DNA from: Poteriospumella lacustris
Taxonomy: Eukaryota > Sar > Chrysophyceae > Chromulinales > Dinobryaceae
Length of the DNA stretch: 64,000 bases
Direction of reading: 5' to 3'
NCBI GenBank assembly: GCA_008000375.1
Contig: SMOI01000109.1
Span: 1 to 64,000, forward strand
A model generated the notes under the pieces. The model did not search any database. It saw only the letters and a list, made by a program, of their open reading frames with translations, and was not told the DNA's origin. Both the position numbers and the translations under genes were made by a program. The first letter of the stretch is position 1; each line of letters starts with the position of its first letter. This document shows positions 9,778 to 21,402 of the stretch, piece by piece.

Positions 9778-11892
9778 ATGGATGTTGTTCAAGTAAACGA
9801 TGTGTTGTATGCGATGGCCGACAGTGTCATGGAAACTGTCCCGAAGCCATTCAACCCTGTTCTGAAATTCCAAGACAAGAAAATCAACATTAAAATTGGT
9901 GGGAAGCCTCCACGGGAAATATTTTACCGGAAAACCTTGACTTTTCTGACAAAGCTGCCTCCGCCAGTGCAACCTAAACTTTGTAGTTGTCAGTATCTGT
10001 GTGATGGCGATCCAGCGGTTATCAAATGTCACAGCTGTTCCATCTATACGCCAACTAATGCTGCGTTTTATTGTCAAAAATGCTTTGATGCGCGGCATCC
10101 GTGGTATCGCATTGCTCATATCTACAGTTCCATTGAGATCGATGAATCGATTGAGCATACGCTGAAAGTTGCCCATCGGATATCAGAAGCGACGCGGTAC
10201 GAAAAAGAAGGCCAAGAGCTACTGAAAGGTCTTATGCATGAGAAGAGTCGTGTGGAATACATCGCCGATGACGAAAAGATTGACAACCAAATGCGTGAGT
10301 TTGGCCGACGCGCGGTGGCCCTCGAAGAGCATATCGAGCAATTGCGAAAGAATCTTCGAGTCGACATGGAAGTCAACGTTAGACGGAAGTCTTTGGTCAT
10401 GAATGAGCACATGCATGAACGTTGGATGAAGCGGTTGAGTATGCATATTGACCAGACGGCATCGATCAGTGAAGCCCACCGAAGTAACTTGGAAGAAGCA
10501 CTCGCTGCGGCACAGAAAATCTTAGAGGCGGAGGGATCTTCTCCCCCGAAACTGGTTCCTGCGGCTCCAATATTGGAAGAAATCATGCCGTTACCACGCA
10601 ATAAGAGCATACGTGGCTCGATGGTGGGCAGCATCTTTCTTCCCATGATCAACACCGCCGTCACTGATGTAGCAACGGCTGTCGAACAGGAGCAACAACA
10701 GCCTGAAACCACAGAATCCGTTATACTCCCACAAGATGCACAAGTTATGCCAGAGACAGGCCCCATTGACAGTGACAGTATCCCTCCTCCAGCTGACCTT
10801 AGCGATGAAAACACCGCGAGCCAACCAAACCTCTTTGACAGCTCTCCACCACTCGAAGAAGAATCAACAGCAGACCATATCACCAATGCTTTGCCATTCG
10901 CTCAACCCTTCATCGTAGATGAACCTGCCGTTGAAGAAAGCCCATCATCAGCGATACCTATTGCAGCCATCCCTGTACCAGCGGTGGATGAGCTTCCTAC
11001 TACAACAGAGGAGCCTGTTGGCGACGATGGCAGCAACAGCAATAACAACAGCAACAACGACCTGGCCAGTCGTTATGATGAATCCATTGCAGTACCTGCT
11101 GCACGAAAGATTCAAGCTGCATGGCGAGGATATCTGGGCCGTCGAATGGTGTCCGATATGATGCTTCTTCGATTGCTGCGAGTTTGGAGTCCCACCTATG
11201 GTCGAGGTATGCTGGTGATCAATGATCGTTGTACATTGAGTTGTACACACGCTTAGATGTATCTGTGTGTGGTGTTTTCCCTGTAGAATACTATTACGAC
11301 CGTGTCACAGGCCAATCGTCGTGGGTCTTAACGAAGGTACATACATACGCCTGTCGCAACTTTGATTCATCGTGTTCGATCCATGTGTTACTCACGTCCA
11401 ACATGTCGCTATTCTTGTTGCTGTTCGCGGTAATAGTTGGTCATGCGGGGCGACGTGGATGATCTGGAATACGTCTCCGAAGACTCGCAGTATCTCATCT
11501 GGGTGTGCAAACGAAACCTGAGTCGGCCGTCTCAGCGTCCTGTCCATGTCAAGCGCGCCCTTCAAATTCTACAAGGTTTTGGACGATGTATTCTCGCACG
11601 CCAACGCATCATTTTCGTTGCGAATCAAAAGTACCGCCGTGTCTGGGATGCTGATTCGGGGACGTTCTACTACGCTGACGTCGTCGTCGGCGACACCTCG
11701 TGGCAGAAGTCTGGGGTGTATTTGTCGTTGGAACCACCTGTGTATCGTGAAAATGAGAACAAGAAGAAGCGGACGAAGAACAAATCGCAGAAGAATTCAC
11801 GACGAAACAGCGGTGGACGCAGCAGTGAAGAGCCCCGTCTCAGTCCGCGACTCAATCGGCTGTTGTCGTCCGCGTCGTCCCAGAAGCTATAG
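9778..11892 (+). CDS. B-box-like zinc, IQ motif and double WW-domain protein (three exons)
   Basis: Exons 9778-11206, 11287-11336 and 11437-11892 give 644 residues. Residues 69-114 hold C69, C71, C75, C84, C87, C99, C102, H107 and H114, a B-box-type zinc pattern. A helical region with many Arg/Lys/Glu follows (~125-260). Then comes a low-complexity acidic linker (~270-440) and an IQ calmodulin-binding motif (ARKIQAAWRGYLGRR) near 441. A WW-type element, EYYYDRVTGQSSWVLTK, is formed only after splicing exon 2. A second IQ-like helix (ALQILQGFGRCILARQR) and a second WW-like element (VWDADSGTFYYADVVVGDTS) follow, with a basic tail. It is probably a scaffold binding calmodulin and proline-rich partners. 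Splice sites are canonical and phases agree. No named family recognised. Confidence 0.8.
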
Positions 11893-12239
11893 CGTTTCTT
11901 CACCGCGTAGGGGTAGTGATCTTGATGAATGTACATATGGAAACAACAAAGGTCTATTGTTTTGTTTGATGGTTGCTGTTCGTTGTATTTCTTACTTAAG
12001 ACAAGTCGGTATAACAGTGACGCCGTCAAGTGCGGCCAAATCAGAAACAACTTGTACTAATCTTTGCATACCTTAGCAATACCCTTGCTTAACTTGGGTC
12101 TCATTGTGTACATATGGTTCAAATTTGATTCGTCGACGAGGGAGGGAAACTCTCGAGTCAGTTTACAAGTGGACAGAACGAGGCCCATTTTCAATTACCG
12201 ACTCCATCTGGATTCTATTTCACGGTCTTTTTGTTCATT
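11893..12239. other. Intergenic region
   Basis: About 350 bp between the B-box/IQ/WW gene and PSF3, both on the plus strand. Nothing beyond expected 3' and 5' flanks is visible. Confidence 0.3.
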
Positions 12240-12915
12240 ATGTGGCGGGCATTGGATTTAGACGCACTTTTGAGTGAGGAAGAGCGTATTCCTTGTCAGT
12301 TTTCTGTCGATGCCATCGGATTGGGATTCCTGGACCCATCGAACGAGCGACCGCACTTGCAGCAAGGAGCACGCGTAGAACTGCCATTGTACATGGCAAA
12401 GGCGTTGAAAACTAGGAACATCATTGAAATGGAACTGCCCAAGCACTACGAGCATAAGATGCGCGACAACATCGCCGCGTCGGCTCTGAATATCAATTTG
12501 AAAGAGTTCAGTCCTTACTACTTTGAGGTGGGCATGGAGCTCGCACAGCATCTCGATGATGCAGATTTACAAAATACTGTGCGCATTGCGTTTTGTGGTG
12601 ATCGGTATCGCTCGTTGATGATCAACGCGCTTTCCAGGTATATCCGTTGTTCGCGCCAGTCCTAGAGTTGGTGGCTGTTGCTGAGCTCTCTTTTCTAATC
12701 ATAGTTCCGAAGAAGACTCTGCAGATCTAGCCAAAGAGTTAACGGCGCGCGAATCGAATTTGTACTTGGCAGGTGTAAATACAGCGCGAGAAATTGAAGA
12801 TTGGCGGCGGCAGCGATCGGCCTTGCTACGACGTTCAAGTGTCCTCGGTAGACGAACTCGAGCATCCATCGACAGTATAGGTGGCTCGTCCAAGCGTCCA
12901 GCTCATGGTATCTAA
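12240..12915 (+). CDS. PSF3: GINS complex subunit PSF3 (two exons)
   Basis: Exons 12240-12637 and 12705-12915 encode 202 residues, about the usual PSF3 length. PSF3 is one of four GINS subunits that, with Cdc45 and MCM2-7, form the replicative helicase. Recognisable features are the N-terminal LDALLSEEERIPCQF block and the sequence QGARVELPLYMAKALKTRNI, followed by EMELPKHYE, the family hallmark of PSF3. The helical FSPYYFEVGMELAQHL region and the helix across the splice site also fit. The 67-bp intron has canonical ends and restores phase. The 3' end faces CFAP210 on the other strand. Confidence 0.88.
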
Positions 12916-13102
12916 GTAAGTAAGAGCAATTTCCTTGTTGTCTCGTTGTAAGTGGGCGTTTGCCATCGTGAAGGTAAAAATTACTTGATACATCAACACC
13001 CGTCAACCCAACGAACAAAACCACCGTCAAATACTATAAAGAAAGAAAAACAATAGTGCCCCCGTTCCCCACGCTAAGTCCAACTCCTGTTCAGCTAACA
13101 GT

Positions 13103-14604
13103 TCACCCAGACGATGGCTTTTTCGGTGCTGGCACTCGTTTCGCAGGAATCAACGCCGGTTGCGAATATTCCATCGCCCGAAGCAAAGGATAAATGGGTT
13201 TTCCTTGTTGAGCATTCTTGGCGATTTCCGCGCGACATAACTCCAGGAATCTTGTATCCTCTTGGTTATCGGTAGAAGCCAAGAACCGAGCTTGTTCCGT
13301 TTCAACAAGCTTTTCTTCTTCGCGCCGACGCGCACGTTCACGAGCTTCTTCGAGCTGGGTATTCTTAAATTTGATGGTATCTTGTCGACGTTTAAGGGCC
13401 TTCTCGTTCTCTAATCGGATGCCTTCCTCGTTCTCTTGGCGTTTGCGCATGATGTTCGCCAGTTCTTCTTCGTGTTCTTTGCGCATTTCGGCTTCCTTAC
13501 GTGCCATTTGTTGCTCTCGTTGTTCGCGAATTTCGCGTCGTTGGGTTTCCATGATACGCGCTTTTTCTGCCAGACGACGATCTTCACGTTCTTGCAGATC
13601 CTTGACTTGCTTTTCAAGGATAGCTTGCTCTGTGGAAGACTTCTTCGCCAGCTGCTCCACTGCCGCATCGATAATCTTCTGTCGAGCAACTTGAGCCTTC
13701 TCGAATCGAACCTGCTCCAAATGCTTCAGCATCTTCTTACGATAGTCAATCTTTTCCACTTCCTTGTCACGCTCCAGCTCAGCAAGCCTCTCTTGTTCTT
13801 TCATTTGCATTCGAACTACCTTCAAGTCCTCGTTGGCTTTCACCATGCGAGCATTGCTTTCAGCGGCCAGCCGAATTTTCGCTTCATATTCCCGTAGCTC
13901 TTCTTCGGCCCGAGCCTTTGACTCGGCTTTGATTCGTTCACCTTCTTCTCTATTTTTTCTGGCGATTTCCTCGCGAATATTGCGAGCTTCTTCACGCTGC
14001 TGCGTACGAACGACTTTGACCTCCTCGATGACCTTCTGTTGAGCTTCCAACTTTCGTCGTTCGGCCTCTTCAGCAGCAGCCACTTTGCGAAGAATTTCTT
14101 CGTGATGACGCTGGTTATCCTCTTTGATGGATTCCTTGACTTTCTTCTTATGATCGATTTGCCCAACTCGAGTGTGGATGACGTCACAGAACAAGGCTTG
14201 GCTCCGAAGTAGCTTCATTTTATCGGTCTGCTCATATAACAGATCATTTGCTTTTCGAATCGCTTCCACTCGCTGATTCTTTCGAATTTCTGCTTCCTAA
14301 ACGATGCGGCAAAAGATGTGTAAAACAAAAGCTCCGACGTGACGGCGAACGAATGCAACAATAGTACCTCTCGATCTTGCTCCTGTCGTCTCAACTCCTC
14401 TGTCTCTTCTCTTTCCTTCAAGAAGGACTCCTTTTTCTTTCGTAGAGCCTCAAGAGTATTGGGCCAATTCTTCACTCGTTCGTTCGACAAGCGCTTAAGT
14501 TCAGCTCGACGCCGTTGCTCGTTGGTCTCAAGAGGTGCTGAGCCTCCCAAACGAGCCTCCACTCGGATTCTCTCCAATTCTGCTTTTGATAGAATTAACG
14601 TCAT
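13103..14604 (-). CDS. CFAP210: CFAP210 (CCDC173-like) axonemal coiled-coil protein (two exons)
   Basis: Exon 1 is 14604-14368 and exon 2 is 14296-13103, giving 476 residues; the intron is 71 bp. CFAP210 is a filamentous microtubule inner protein of ciliary doublets. The protein is almost entirely charged coiled coil. The diagnostic block spans the splice site: EAIRKANDLLYEQTDKMKLL, then RSQALFCDVIH, matching the IEKAKTLLYYQTDRVK region of animal CCDC173. The C-terminus is Pro/Lys-rich. Slightly shorter than the human protein (about 550). Its presence implies motile flagella. Confidence 0.8.
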
Positions 14605-15143
14605 CGCTATTTTTCAACTGAAATATGAAGAAAACACTTGTTTGACGTGGATGATGATTGCGTGCGTGATCGTGCCAAAAGCAATCTGTTGTTGTTGGAT
14701 GAACAGAGTGGTAGCCTGTTTTGCCTACCAATACCAACGATCAAGTTTGGCAACCAATGACGCAAAGAATTTAGTGTGCGGACTGAGAGGGGTGTCAACC
14801 GAGCATAATCTATGAAAAACGCTGCTCTTCATTCACCTTGTCTACAGTATCGCCTTGCTGTCGGCCTGGTGGATGCAACGACTTTCTTTAGCGATGAAAC
14901 GGTCACCCAAAATCCTTTCGTTTCCAGAAGTTGGGCAACACACCAAACTGGATCGCTTTTTGAAACGGCTTTTCTCACGCACAGCGGAAGAGCCAGCCAA
15001 GTCTCTTCTCAAGGTCAAGTATCATCAGTCGTTTGGATGTCATTTATCTTGTTGAACATACATCATCTTCCCTGGAAGCCTGAATTCATGAGTGACTGAT
15101 TGAGATTGAAGTACAATTCTTCACGAGTGGATTGCGATCAGTC
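14605..15143. promoter_or_regulatory. Divergent intergenic region with an unassigned open stretch
   Basis: 540 bp between CFAP210 (minus) and the GT61-type gene (plus). The part at about 14820-15020 is open in two plus-strand frames. One of them starts with a hydrophobic run, but there is no ATG to begin it. I cannot support a gene here. Confidence 0.3.
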
Positions 15144-17550
15144 ATGACTAGCAAGTTGAATCAGTACTTTTCCTTCGCCGGAAGGTTCTGTTTGAACTTT
15201 GTCTTAGCCTTCATTATCATGCGCATGATCTACCTCTTTGTGGAATCTGGTTCGAAAGGAGAAGATTCTTCGACGACGACTGCTGCATTTCCTATGGTAA
15301 CTTCGGCAAGCAAGGCACTGGCTCGAGGAGTAGAATCCAAAGTGAGCGTTCGAACTCGTGGTCACCATATCAATCATCCCGCATCTGTTGCAAAAACTGG
15401 AAATACCTCGTCCTCTCTATTACGAAGTGATTTAAGGTAATGCTCCTTGTTACTCCTTTTGCGAACGCCGTCGCTGACCGACCGTGAAAAATCAGGCGCT
15501 TGAACAGCAGTCAAAAGTCCAGACGTCGCAGCGGACAGCAGTCTCCAGCTCGTTCGGCATATTCGGAATGGGAAAACGCCTTGCCTGCAACAAACATTGA
15601 CTGGGAAACCTTTGTCAATCTTCCCATGCAGCCGCCACGCACCCACCAGGCTGTTCCTTTCAATGTGTTGAACGATTTACGGGTATGCCCTACCTCGACA
15701 GCCGCGCCGACGGTTGCGAATGGAAGTTCCACGGCCGTACGAAAGGGCTGCAATGATGTAAGGCGTTTTGTAGACAGATTGGTGGGTGTTTTCCTGCCGA
15801 CACTGCTGACCAAACTCTTTTCTTTTGTTGTGGGTGTCAGATTTGGGCGGACAACTTCATTTCCACGTGGAAAAATCGGATGGTCAAGGGCCTCTGTGAA
15901 GACAATGCCAACAGCAAGGTACGCGTAATCTCACCTCAGAAACACTCTGCCGTCTATGACGTGGCTCTGATTCGATTTTCTGTCGTTTTTTTCCAGATCC
16001 GATGCTTTGACTCGGTGACCAAATCGCGGTATTGCGTCTTCGATAACGCCATGGTGAGTCTATCTCTCTCTCTTGCCACCCCCACCCACCATTCTGACAC
16101 ATTCTTTCACCATTGTTACTCACTGTCTTACCTTGGACAGATGAATTTCCGTAAAATGCGCAAGCGCAAACAACCCGATGGGCACATTGGACGGTCGTGG
16201 GAACGTGGATTCCTCGCTGCCGATTGTGGCGACATGGCACCCGATGACATCGGGTATCTCCCGTTGTACAAACCCGACATTGAAGGCCGTGAATCCGCCA
16301 TCTGCGATTACGTCTTCAACGAGACCGTCGTCATGTACAGTCACGAAAACATCCGTAATTTCGGAATGATGATTACGGATTACCTGAATGTCTGGTCCCT
16401 GCTCTGGCTCTCTGGCCACGGTCGTACCTCTCGGGATGTGTCGTTGCTACATATCGATGGTATCAAACGTGGACGTTATTCGGGGGATCTGACCAATCAA
16501 TTCTTTCGCACCTACAACGTCTCGTTTCGTCGAATCATTCGTGCGGTCGATTTCACCGAGAAAACACCCGCCACTGCTTCGTCGTCGTCGTTATCGTCGT
16601 CGTCCGGAGGACGCCACGCACCGTCGGGACCGAAAGTGTGTTTCAAACGTCTGATCGTTCAACCGCGACCCGTGTTGCAATTCCATTGGGATGGTATCGA
16701 CGATCCTTCGTGTCCTATCCCCGGTGTTTCTGCGTTGTTTCAGCGGTGGAACTTACAGGTGCGGAACAACTACGGACTGCTGGGCACGTCGACCAGTCCC
16801 ACGGTGGCAGCTCCCTCGGGGGCCCCCGATGGCACGACGAGTCGCAGCCACGAGAACGGCAACAACAACAATGTTCTACAGGTGTTGTTGATCCTTCGCT
16901 CGCTACGTTCGTCAGCCGATGGTGGTGGGACTGCCGCGGTAGTCAACGGAGCGGCGTCCGCCACTGCACAACATCATCTCTACGCCCGCCTTTTCCGGAA
17001 CCAAGACGATCTCGTGCAACAACTGCAAGCCTTCTTACCCACGCTCACGTTACCTACGGGGACCACGACCCGTTTGGTGGTGCAGGATCTGGCCGCGTTG
17101 ACCTTCGATGACCAGGTCCGGCTCCTCAGCGAATCCAGTGTCGTCGTGGGTATGCACGGTGCTGGCATTGCCTCGACGGTACACATGCCCATTGGAACGG
17201 CGCTCTGTTGTGGTGTGGTGGAGATTTTCCCCACGATGGCATCGGCGGCGGACACGGCGGCGATGGCGACGACCAGTGGACGTGGGTATGCGCATTTGGC
17301 GCGGAAGTTAGGCCACGTGTATGAGCGTGTCGATCTACCGTCGACGGCGACGACCCTGCCGACGGGTCTCTTGAGCTCTTCGACGGATGGTAGTAGTAGC
17401 AGTGGTAGTAGTGCGCCAGCGGTCGCGTATGGTTCGGAGGTACCCGTCGCACGATTGTTGGAATCGCTGGGACGCGTCATTCGTCGGATCACCGATGGCG
17501 GTGAAGCCTCGTGTCTGCTGCCCGAGGTGCACCGTACGCCGTATCTGTAA
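15144..17550 (+). CDS. GT61-type (DUF563) Golgi glycosyltransferase (five exons)
   Basis: Exons 15144-15436, 15496-15757, 15841-15918, 15997-16053 and 16141-17550 give 699 residues. Residues ~10-30 (FCLNFVLAFIIMRMIYLF) form a type II signal anchor, so the enzyme should sit in the ER or Golgi facing the lumen. The DUF563/GT61 pattern includes RYCVFDNAMMNF at exon joins, GRTSRDVSLL, and near residue 565 SVVVGMHGAGIASTVHMP, the conserved GxHGAG segment. The family includes EOGT and plant beta-1,2-xylosyl- and arabinosyltransferases; the donor sugar cannot be told here. A Ser-rich and Gly/Ala-rich insertion interrupts the catalytic region. Introns 3 and 4 (78 and 87 bp) are multiples of three without stops, so a naive translation would read through them. 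Confidence 0.82.
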
Positions 17551-17771
17551 CTGAACACCCCCCCCCACCTCACATATGCGCATTCTACGTTGTGTCACTT
17601 GGTTTTTACACTGCCCACGGAACCGCAAACACTGGCGAAAAGAGAAACAAAAACAGAGAACAAAACGGATCAGAGAAAGAGAAGGAGGACCGCGCCGCCG
17701 TCCCGTTGACGCCTGCGAATGGATCGGATCGGATCGGATCAGGTTGGGTCGGGCAGAGCCATGGGGCGCGC
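17551..17771. other. Convergent intergenic region
   Basis: 220 bp between two stop codons, including a C9 run at about 17558-17566 and GATCG repeats near 17719. Presumed overlapping 3' UTRs. Confidence 0.3.
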
Positions 17772-20303
17772 TTAGAGGCCAGAGAGGTTCGTACGATTGT
17801 GAAAGGTCAAATCGTTGGGGTGCAACGGGGAATCCAACAGCGACGAGTGACGCAGATGTTGTTGTTGGAGCTGTCGCAGCGGCGACACGTTCGTGGAGGC
17901 CGATGGTCGTTGTGGCGTCGTACTCCGTCGACCCGTCAACGAGGAAGGTACCGGGGCCGACAACGGACGACGCATCGCGGGAGGAGGCGTACCACTGCGT
18001 CCACCGGAGGCTTGGAACAGCTTCTGGCGCTGTTCTTGAATCATTTGGACACCGGAGCGTCCACCATCGGCCAACGTCGACTCGATGGGCAAGGTGCCCA
18101 AATACCGTTGGTACTGGGTCGTGTTGCCAGGCTCCAACGCCGTCGCTCCCTGTCGCCATATGCATACAACAGCCCAATGAGAACCGATGACGTCAGGGGA
18201 AAAACAAAACGATTGAAGAAACGTACCTGTAGCAGTTCCCGGGTGGCTTCACGGGCCTTGCCCGCAAAGCTGCAGCATTGATTGACACCCGCACCGGCTA
18301 AAATCGTCAAACGATGACACGCGCGGCGTGAATCGGGATCGTTGCCCGCGTCGGACACTTCGCTCAAGAAAGTGCCACGGTATCGTTCCATGGCCTCGGC
18401 CATTTCTTCCGTCATCAGCGTCAAGTTCCGGCCCAACCACAGCGCACCACGCAGGTACGAGGCGCTGGGATACGGACCGCGCGTCACATCGCCACTGTCG
18501 TGTCCATCAAAGTCCTCTTCCCCGCCGCCACCACCGCCACGAGAAGCCGTCGATCCAAAGGTCGTTTGCGCCAAACGTCGTGTCACCGTATCCAACGACT
18601 GCAACGACGCTTCCAGCAACTTCTCCTGCGACACGCGGTTGACGTCTCCGTCTCCATACTGCGCATTGCGCACTTGCATACGACAAGGACGACGCTCGTG
18701 CGGCAATGCGGGGTAATCAAAGTCAATGTCTTCGAATTTCTCTTCGTCCAACGCCGATTGTTCGAGTTTGCCCCGTGGGCGTCCTTTCAGCGTCTTCATC
18801 AACCCTTGTTTCACCTGTGTCTTCAGCCGACGAATCTGTCGTTCGGCAATGACACCCTTGTATGGTCTATAGACAGTACGTACGCAAATACAACCGTGGG
18901 TTAGTCCTGTGCCATACAGACGAAAGGGGGGAGAGAAAGAGGAGGGCGTACTTCATCGCTTGAATCTGTCGCTTGAGGTCGTCGATCTGGTGTCCGAGCA
19001 CTTCCTTGACACGTTTCACCTTGCGACGTTCCCGACGCAGCCAAATCTTGTTCATGCTCCGTAAGAAATCCAAAATGACGCGAGGCGAAGCACTGGGGAA
19101 TTTCGAAGCCATGAATTGTACACCCAGTTTGGCGGCATCCGCGGGGACCCAGAACTCTGATTCCTCCTGCACAGCAAACACACACAGAGAGACAGAGAGA
19201 CAGAGACAGAGAGACAGAGACAGACAACAACAGTTAGTGAGATGGCCACAGCACACCGGAGAGGAAAATGGCATTACCGCGAGATTGGAGGTCATCGGAT
19301 ACGGATCGGCGCCGTGGACTTCTTTCAAATGATTGAATTCCATCGGGGTGAGGTCGAACTTCGACATGGCACTGTCGTGTAGGTGCGAATGATGTTCATG
19401 CAAGTCGCCTTCGTAGAGCGACATCCCCGTGCGAGAGAAGAGATCCAAACTGCTGCTGCCATGCATGGTGGAGGAAGAAGAAGCTCCACTGCGGTTCACG
19501 GACGACGGATCGGTACCGACGAAATGCATGCCCGCACTGTCTTTCCAATGCGCCAAAAACTCACGTGTCGCCGGTGACTTCTCAATCAATCGCAACAACC
19601 GCGAAATGTCACCTTTCAATACACCAACTTCAGATTCGGCAAATTCCAGAGCTTCTTTGGTCGTCGAGATGTTGACGACTTCCTTCGAGATACTGGACAG
19701 TTGTTCGGAGGCGTGCAACAGCTCTTGGTCGCATTGGGCCAGTTTGATGTGCGCCGTCTCCAGCTTCTGACGCAACGAACGATTTTCTTCGCGAACTTCT
19801 TCCATACTTTGATCGGCGTTGTTCAATCGAGATTCGGTGCTCATGCGTAATGCTTGTTCTTCCGCTGCTAAGCGTTCCAACTCTCGGTGCGCCTTCATCG
19901 ATTCTTCGTATCGACCTTTCAAGGTGGCGAATTCCAATTGCACATCTTTCAAGGCCCTTGCTTGATCAATGATATCTTTGTCCTTTTTGCGCAGCAATTC
20001 CTCCGCGTTGAGGTTGAGTTTCGCCAGCTCGTCGTTTTCTGCAACGAGACGTTGATTTTCTTGTTGCACCTGCGACAACTGGTTTTGCAAGGTGATCGTC
20101 AGCTCTTTAAATGATTCCAAGGCTTGGAGTTTGTTTCGGAACTTTCCAAGGTCTTCTTGCATCTGGCGGAACTTTTCTTTGGTGGTGATCAGCTCCTTGT
20201 CCTTGTCGCGCAGGGTGGCTTCCGACTTTCTCCATCCGCGATAGAGATGAAGGACGTCTTCGTAGTCCACGTTCATCAAATCGAGCGATTCCTTGGGCTG
20301 CAT
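17772..20303 (-). CDS. Coiled-coil protein of unknown family (four exons)
   Basis: Exons 20303-19278, 19166-18952, 18866-18227 and 18149-17772 give 752 residues. Residues ~20-260 are long coiled coil (heptads of Leu with Glu/Lys/Gln). A Ser-rich linker follows, then a compact region: ESEFWVPADAAKLGVQFMAS, with RVILDFLRSMNKIWLRRERRKVKRVKE soon after. A folded helical segment around NLTLMTEEMAEAMERYRGTF follows, and the Pro/Ser/Arg-rich tail contains QYQRYLGTLPIEST. The arrangement is reminiscent of basal-body or centrosomal coiled-coil proteins, but I cannot name it. Intron 1 (111 bp) is a stop-free multiple of three and contains an AG/AC purine repeat. ATG 20303 is the first in frame; an upstream TTG is ignored. 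Confidence 0.75.
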
Positions 20304-21402
20304 CTTTATGTTCTGTTTCAAGTTGTTTCTTCCTCTAGATAATGATCGATCACCAAATGGTCAAGGAGTAGATGGTGGAACGCTTTCTCGCTTGCGTTCA
20401 AGGAAACTTCTCTTTACACGATAAGCGCGATACGCTCGCGATGCCGCACACTCTCTCAATATGCCCACGTCAATGATTAATGCGTACACTTGCTCCACAC
20501 GCAATTGCCTGCCTCCATATAGCTCCATAGCAATCCACAATCGCTCTCGCGAGTGGCGACAGGAGACAGACGACGCCAACGGTCACTTCCGCCGACTCTC
20601 GCAGCACCAACATTTGAAACGGCTGGTCCTGGCCCGTGGTGACATGGCGACGACGACATCACAAGGGTCAAGGGTTTGCGATCGATCATATCTTCTGTGG
20701 GCGGAAGAAGGTCAGATCCGACCGATCACACTGGTATTGTCATCAGACATGGCGGGAATATCATTGTGCTGGCACGAACTGTGAAGCAGAAAATACAATC
20801 ACGCAGTTCAATGTTGGTTTTCTACACATCCACCGCTTGAGCTGGACGTCCCATCCAACACAAGCTGTGGATGTGTAGAAAGCCAACAGAATGAGAATAG
20901 TTATACCACATGCTTCTTCTGATATGCATTGTGTACTCAAAGTGTCTCCCATTCATGTTGAATTGCTGGCCTGAACAAGAAGGACGTTCGAAGTTGAAAG
21001 AAAGGTTATTGTCAATCAAGTGCAGATGTGCAAAGGGAGAAAAAGATCGGAGTACGAATCATGGTGCAGCTGTCCAGAACTTGTTTTGGCTCAAATTGGG
21101 TATAATTTTTTGTTGTTGTGTTAAATGTGGGTGGAAGTCAACAAAACGACGAGGAGAGTAGTATTCTGGCTGTGCAATGATCCAGCGATCCCGACAATGA
21201 ACGAAAACTTGACCAAGACGCAAAGATGTCAACGCGACCTTTTTGAGAGCAGAAAAATTGATCAACATGATTTATCTTTTAGTGTTGTTTGGAGAAAGCA
21301 ACGGATGAGGCGTTCAACGGTTCATGAAGGGACGATTCCCGTTGACAACTTCAGTCGCCTTTCGAGCTAACTACGTTCAGATATATTTGACGATGATCTG
21401 CA
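20304..21402. other. Long intergenic region with a hairpin repeat
   Basis: About 1.1 kb upstream of the coiled-coil gene and downstream of the next minus-strand gene. It contains the inverted repeat at 20813-20887 listed separately. Several 60-110 codon frames occur on both strands, none with recognisable sequence or consistent splicing. Confidence 0.35.
20813..20887. repeat. Near-perfect inverted repeat (hairpin)
   Basis: Two ~36-nt arms almost abut: GTTGGTTTTCTACACATCC and onward on the left, and its complement ending GGATGTGTAGAAAGCCAAC on the right. About five mismatches and no real loop. It could be a MITE-like palindrome, a structured RNA or a cruciform site. Confidence 0.75.

Noticed and set aside
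14812-15099. Plus-strand frames with a hydrophobic start before the GT61 gene
   Set aside because: The hydrophobic frame has no ATG and the ATG-started frame has no recognisable sequence; the GT61 gene has its own signal anchor at 15144.
20361-20784. Overlapping 60-110 codon frames on both strands
   Set aside because: No homology, no consistent splice structure; likely upstream region of the coiled-coil gene.
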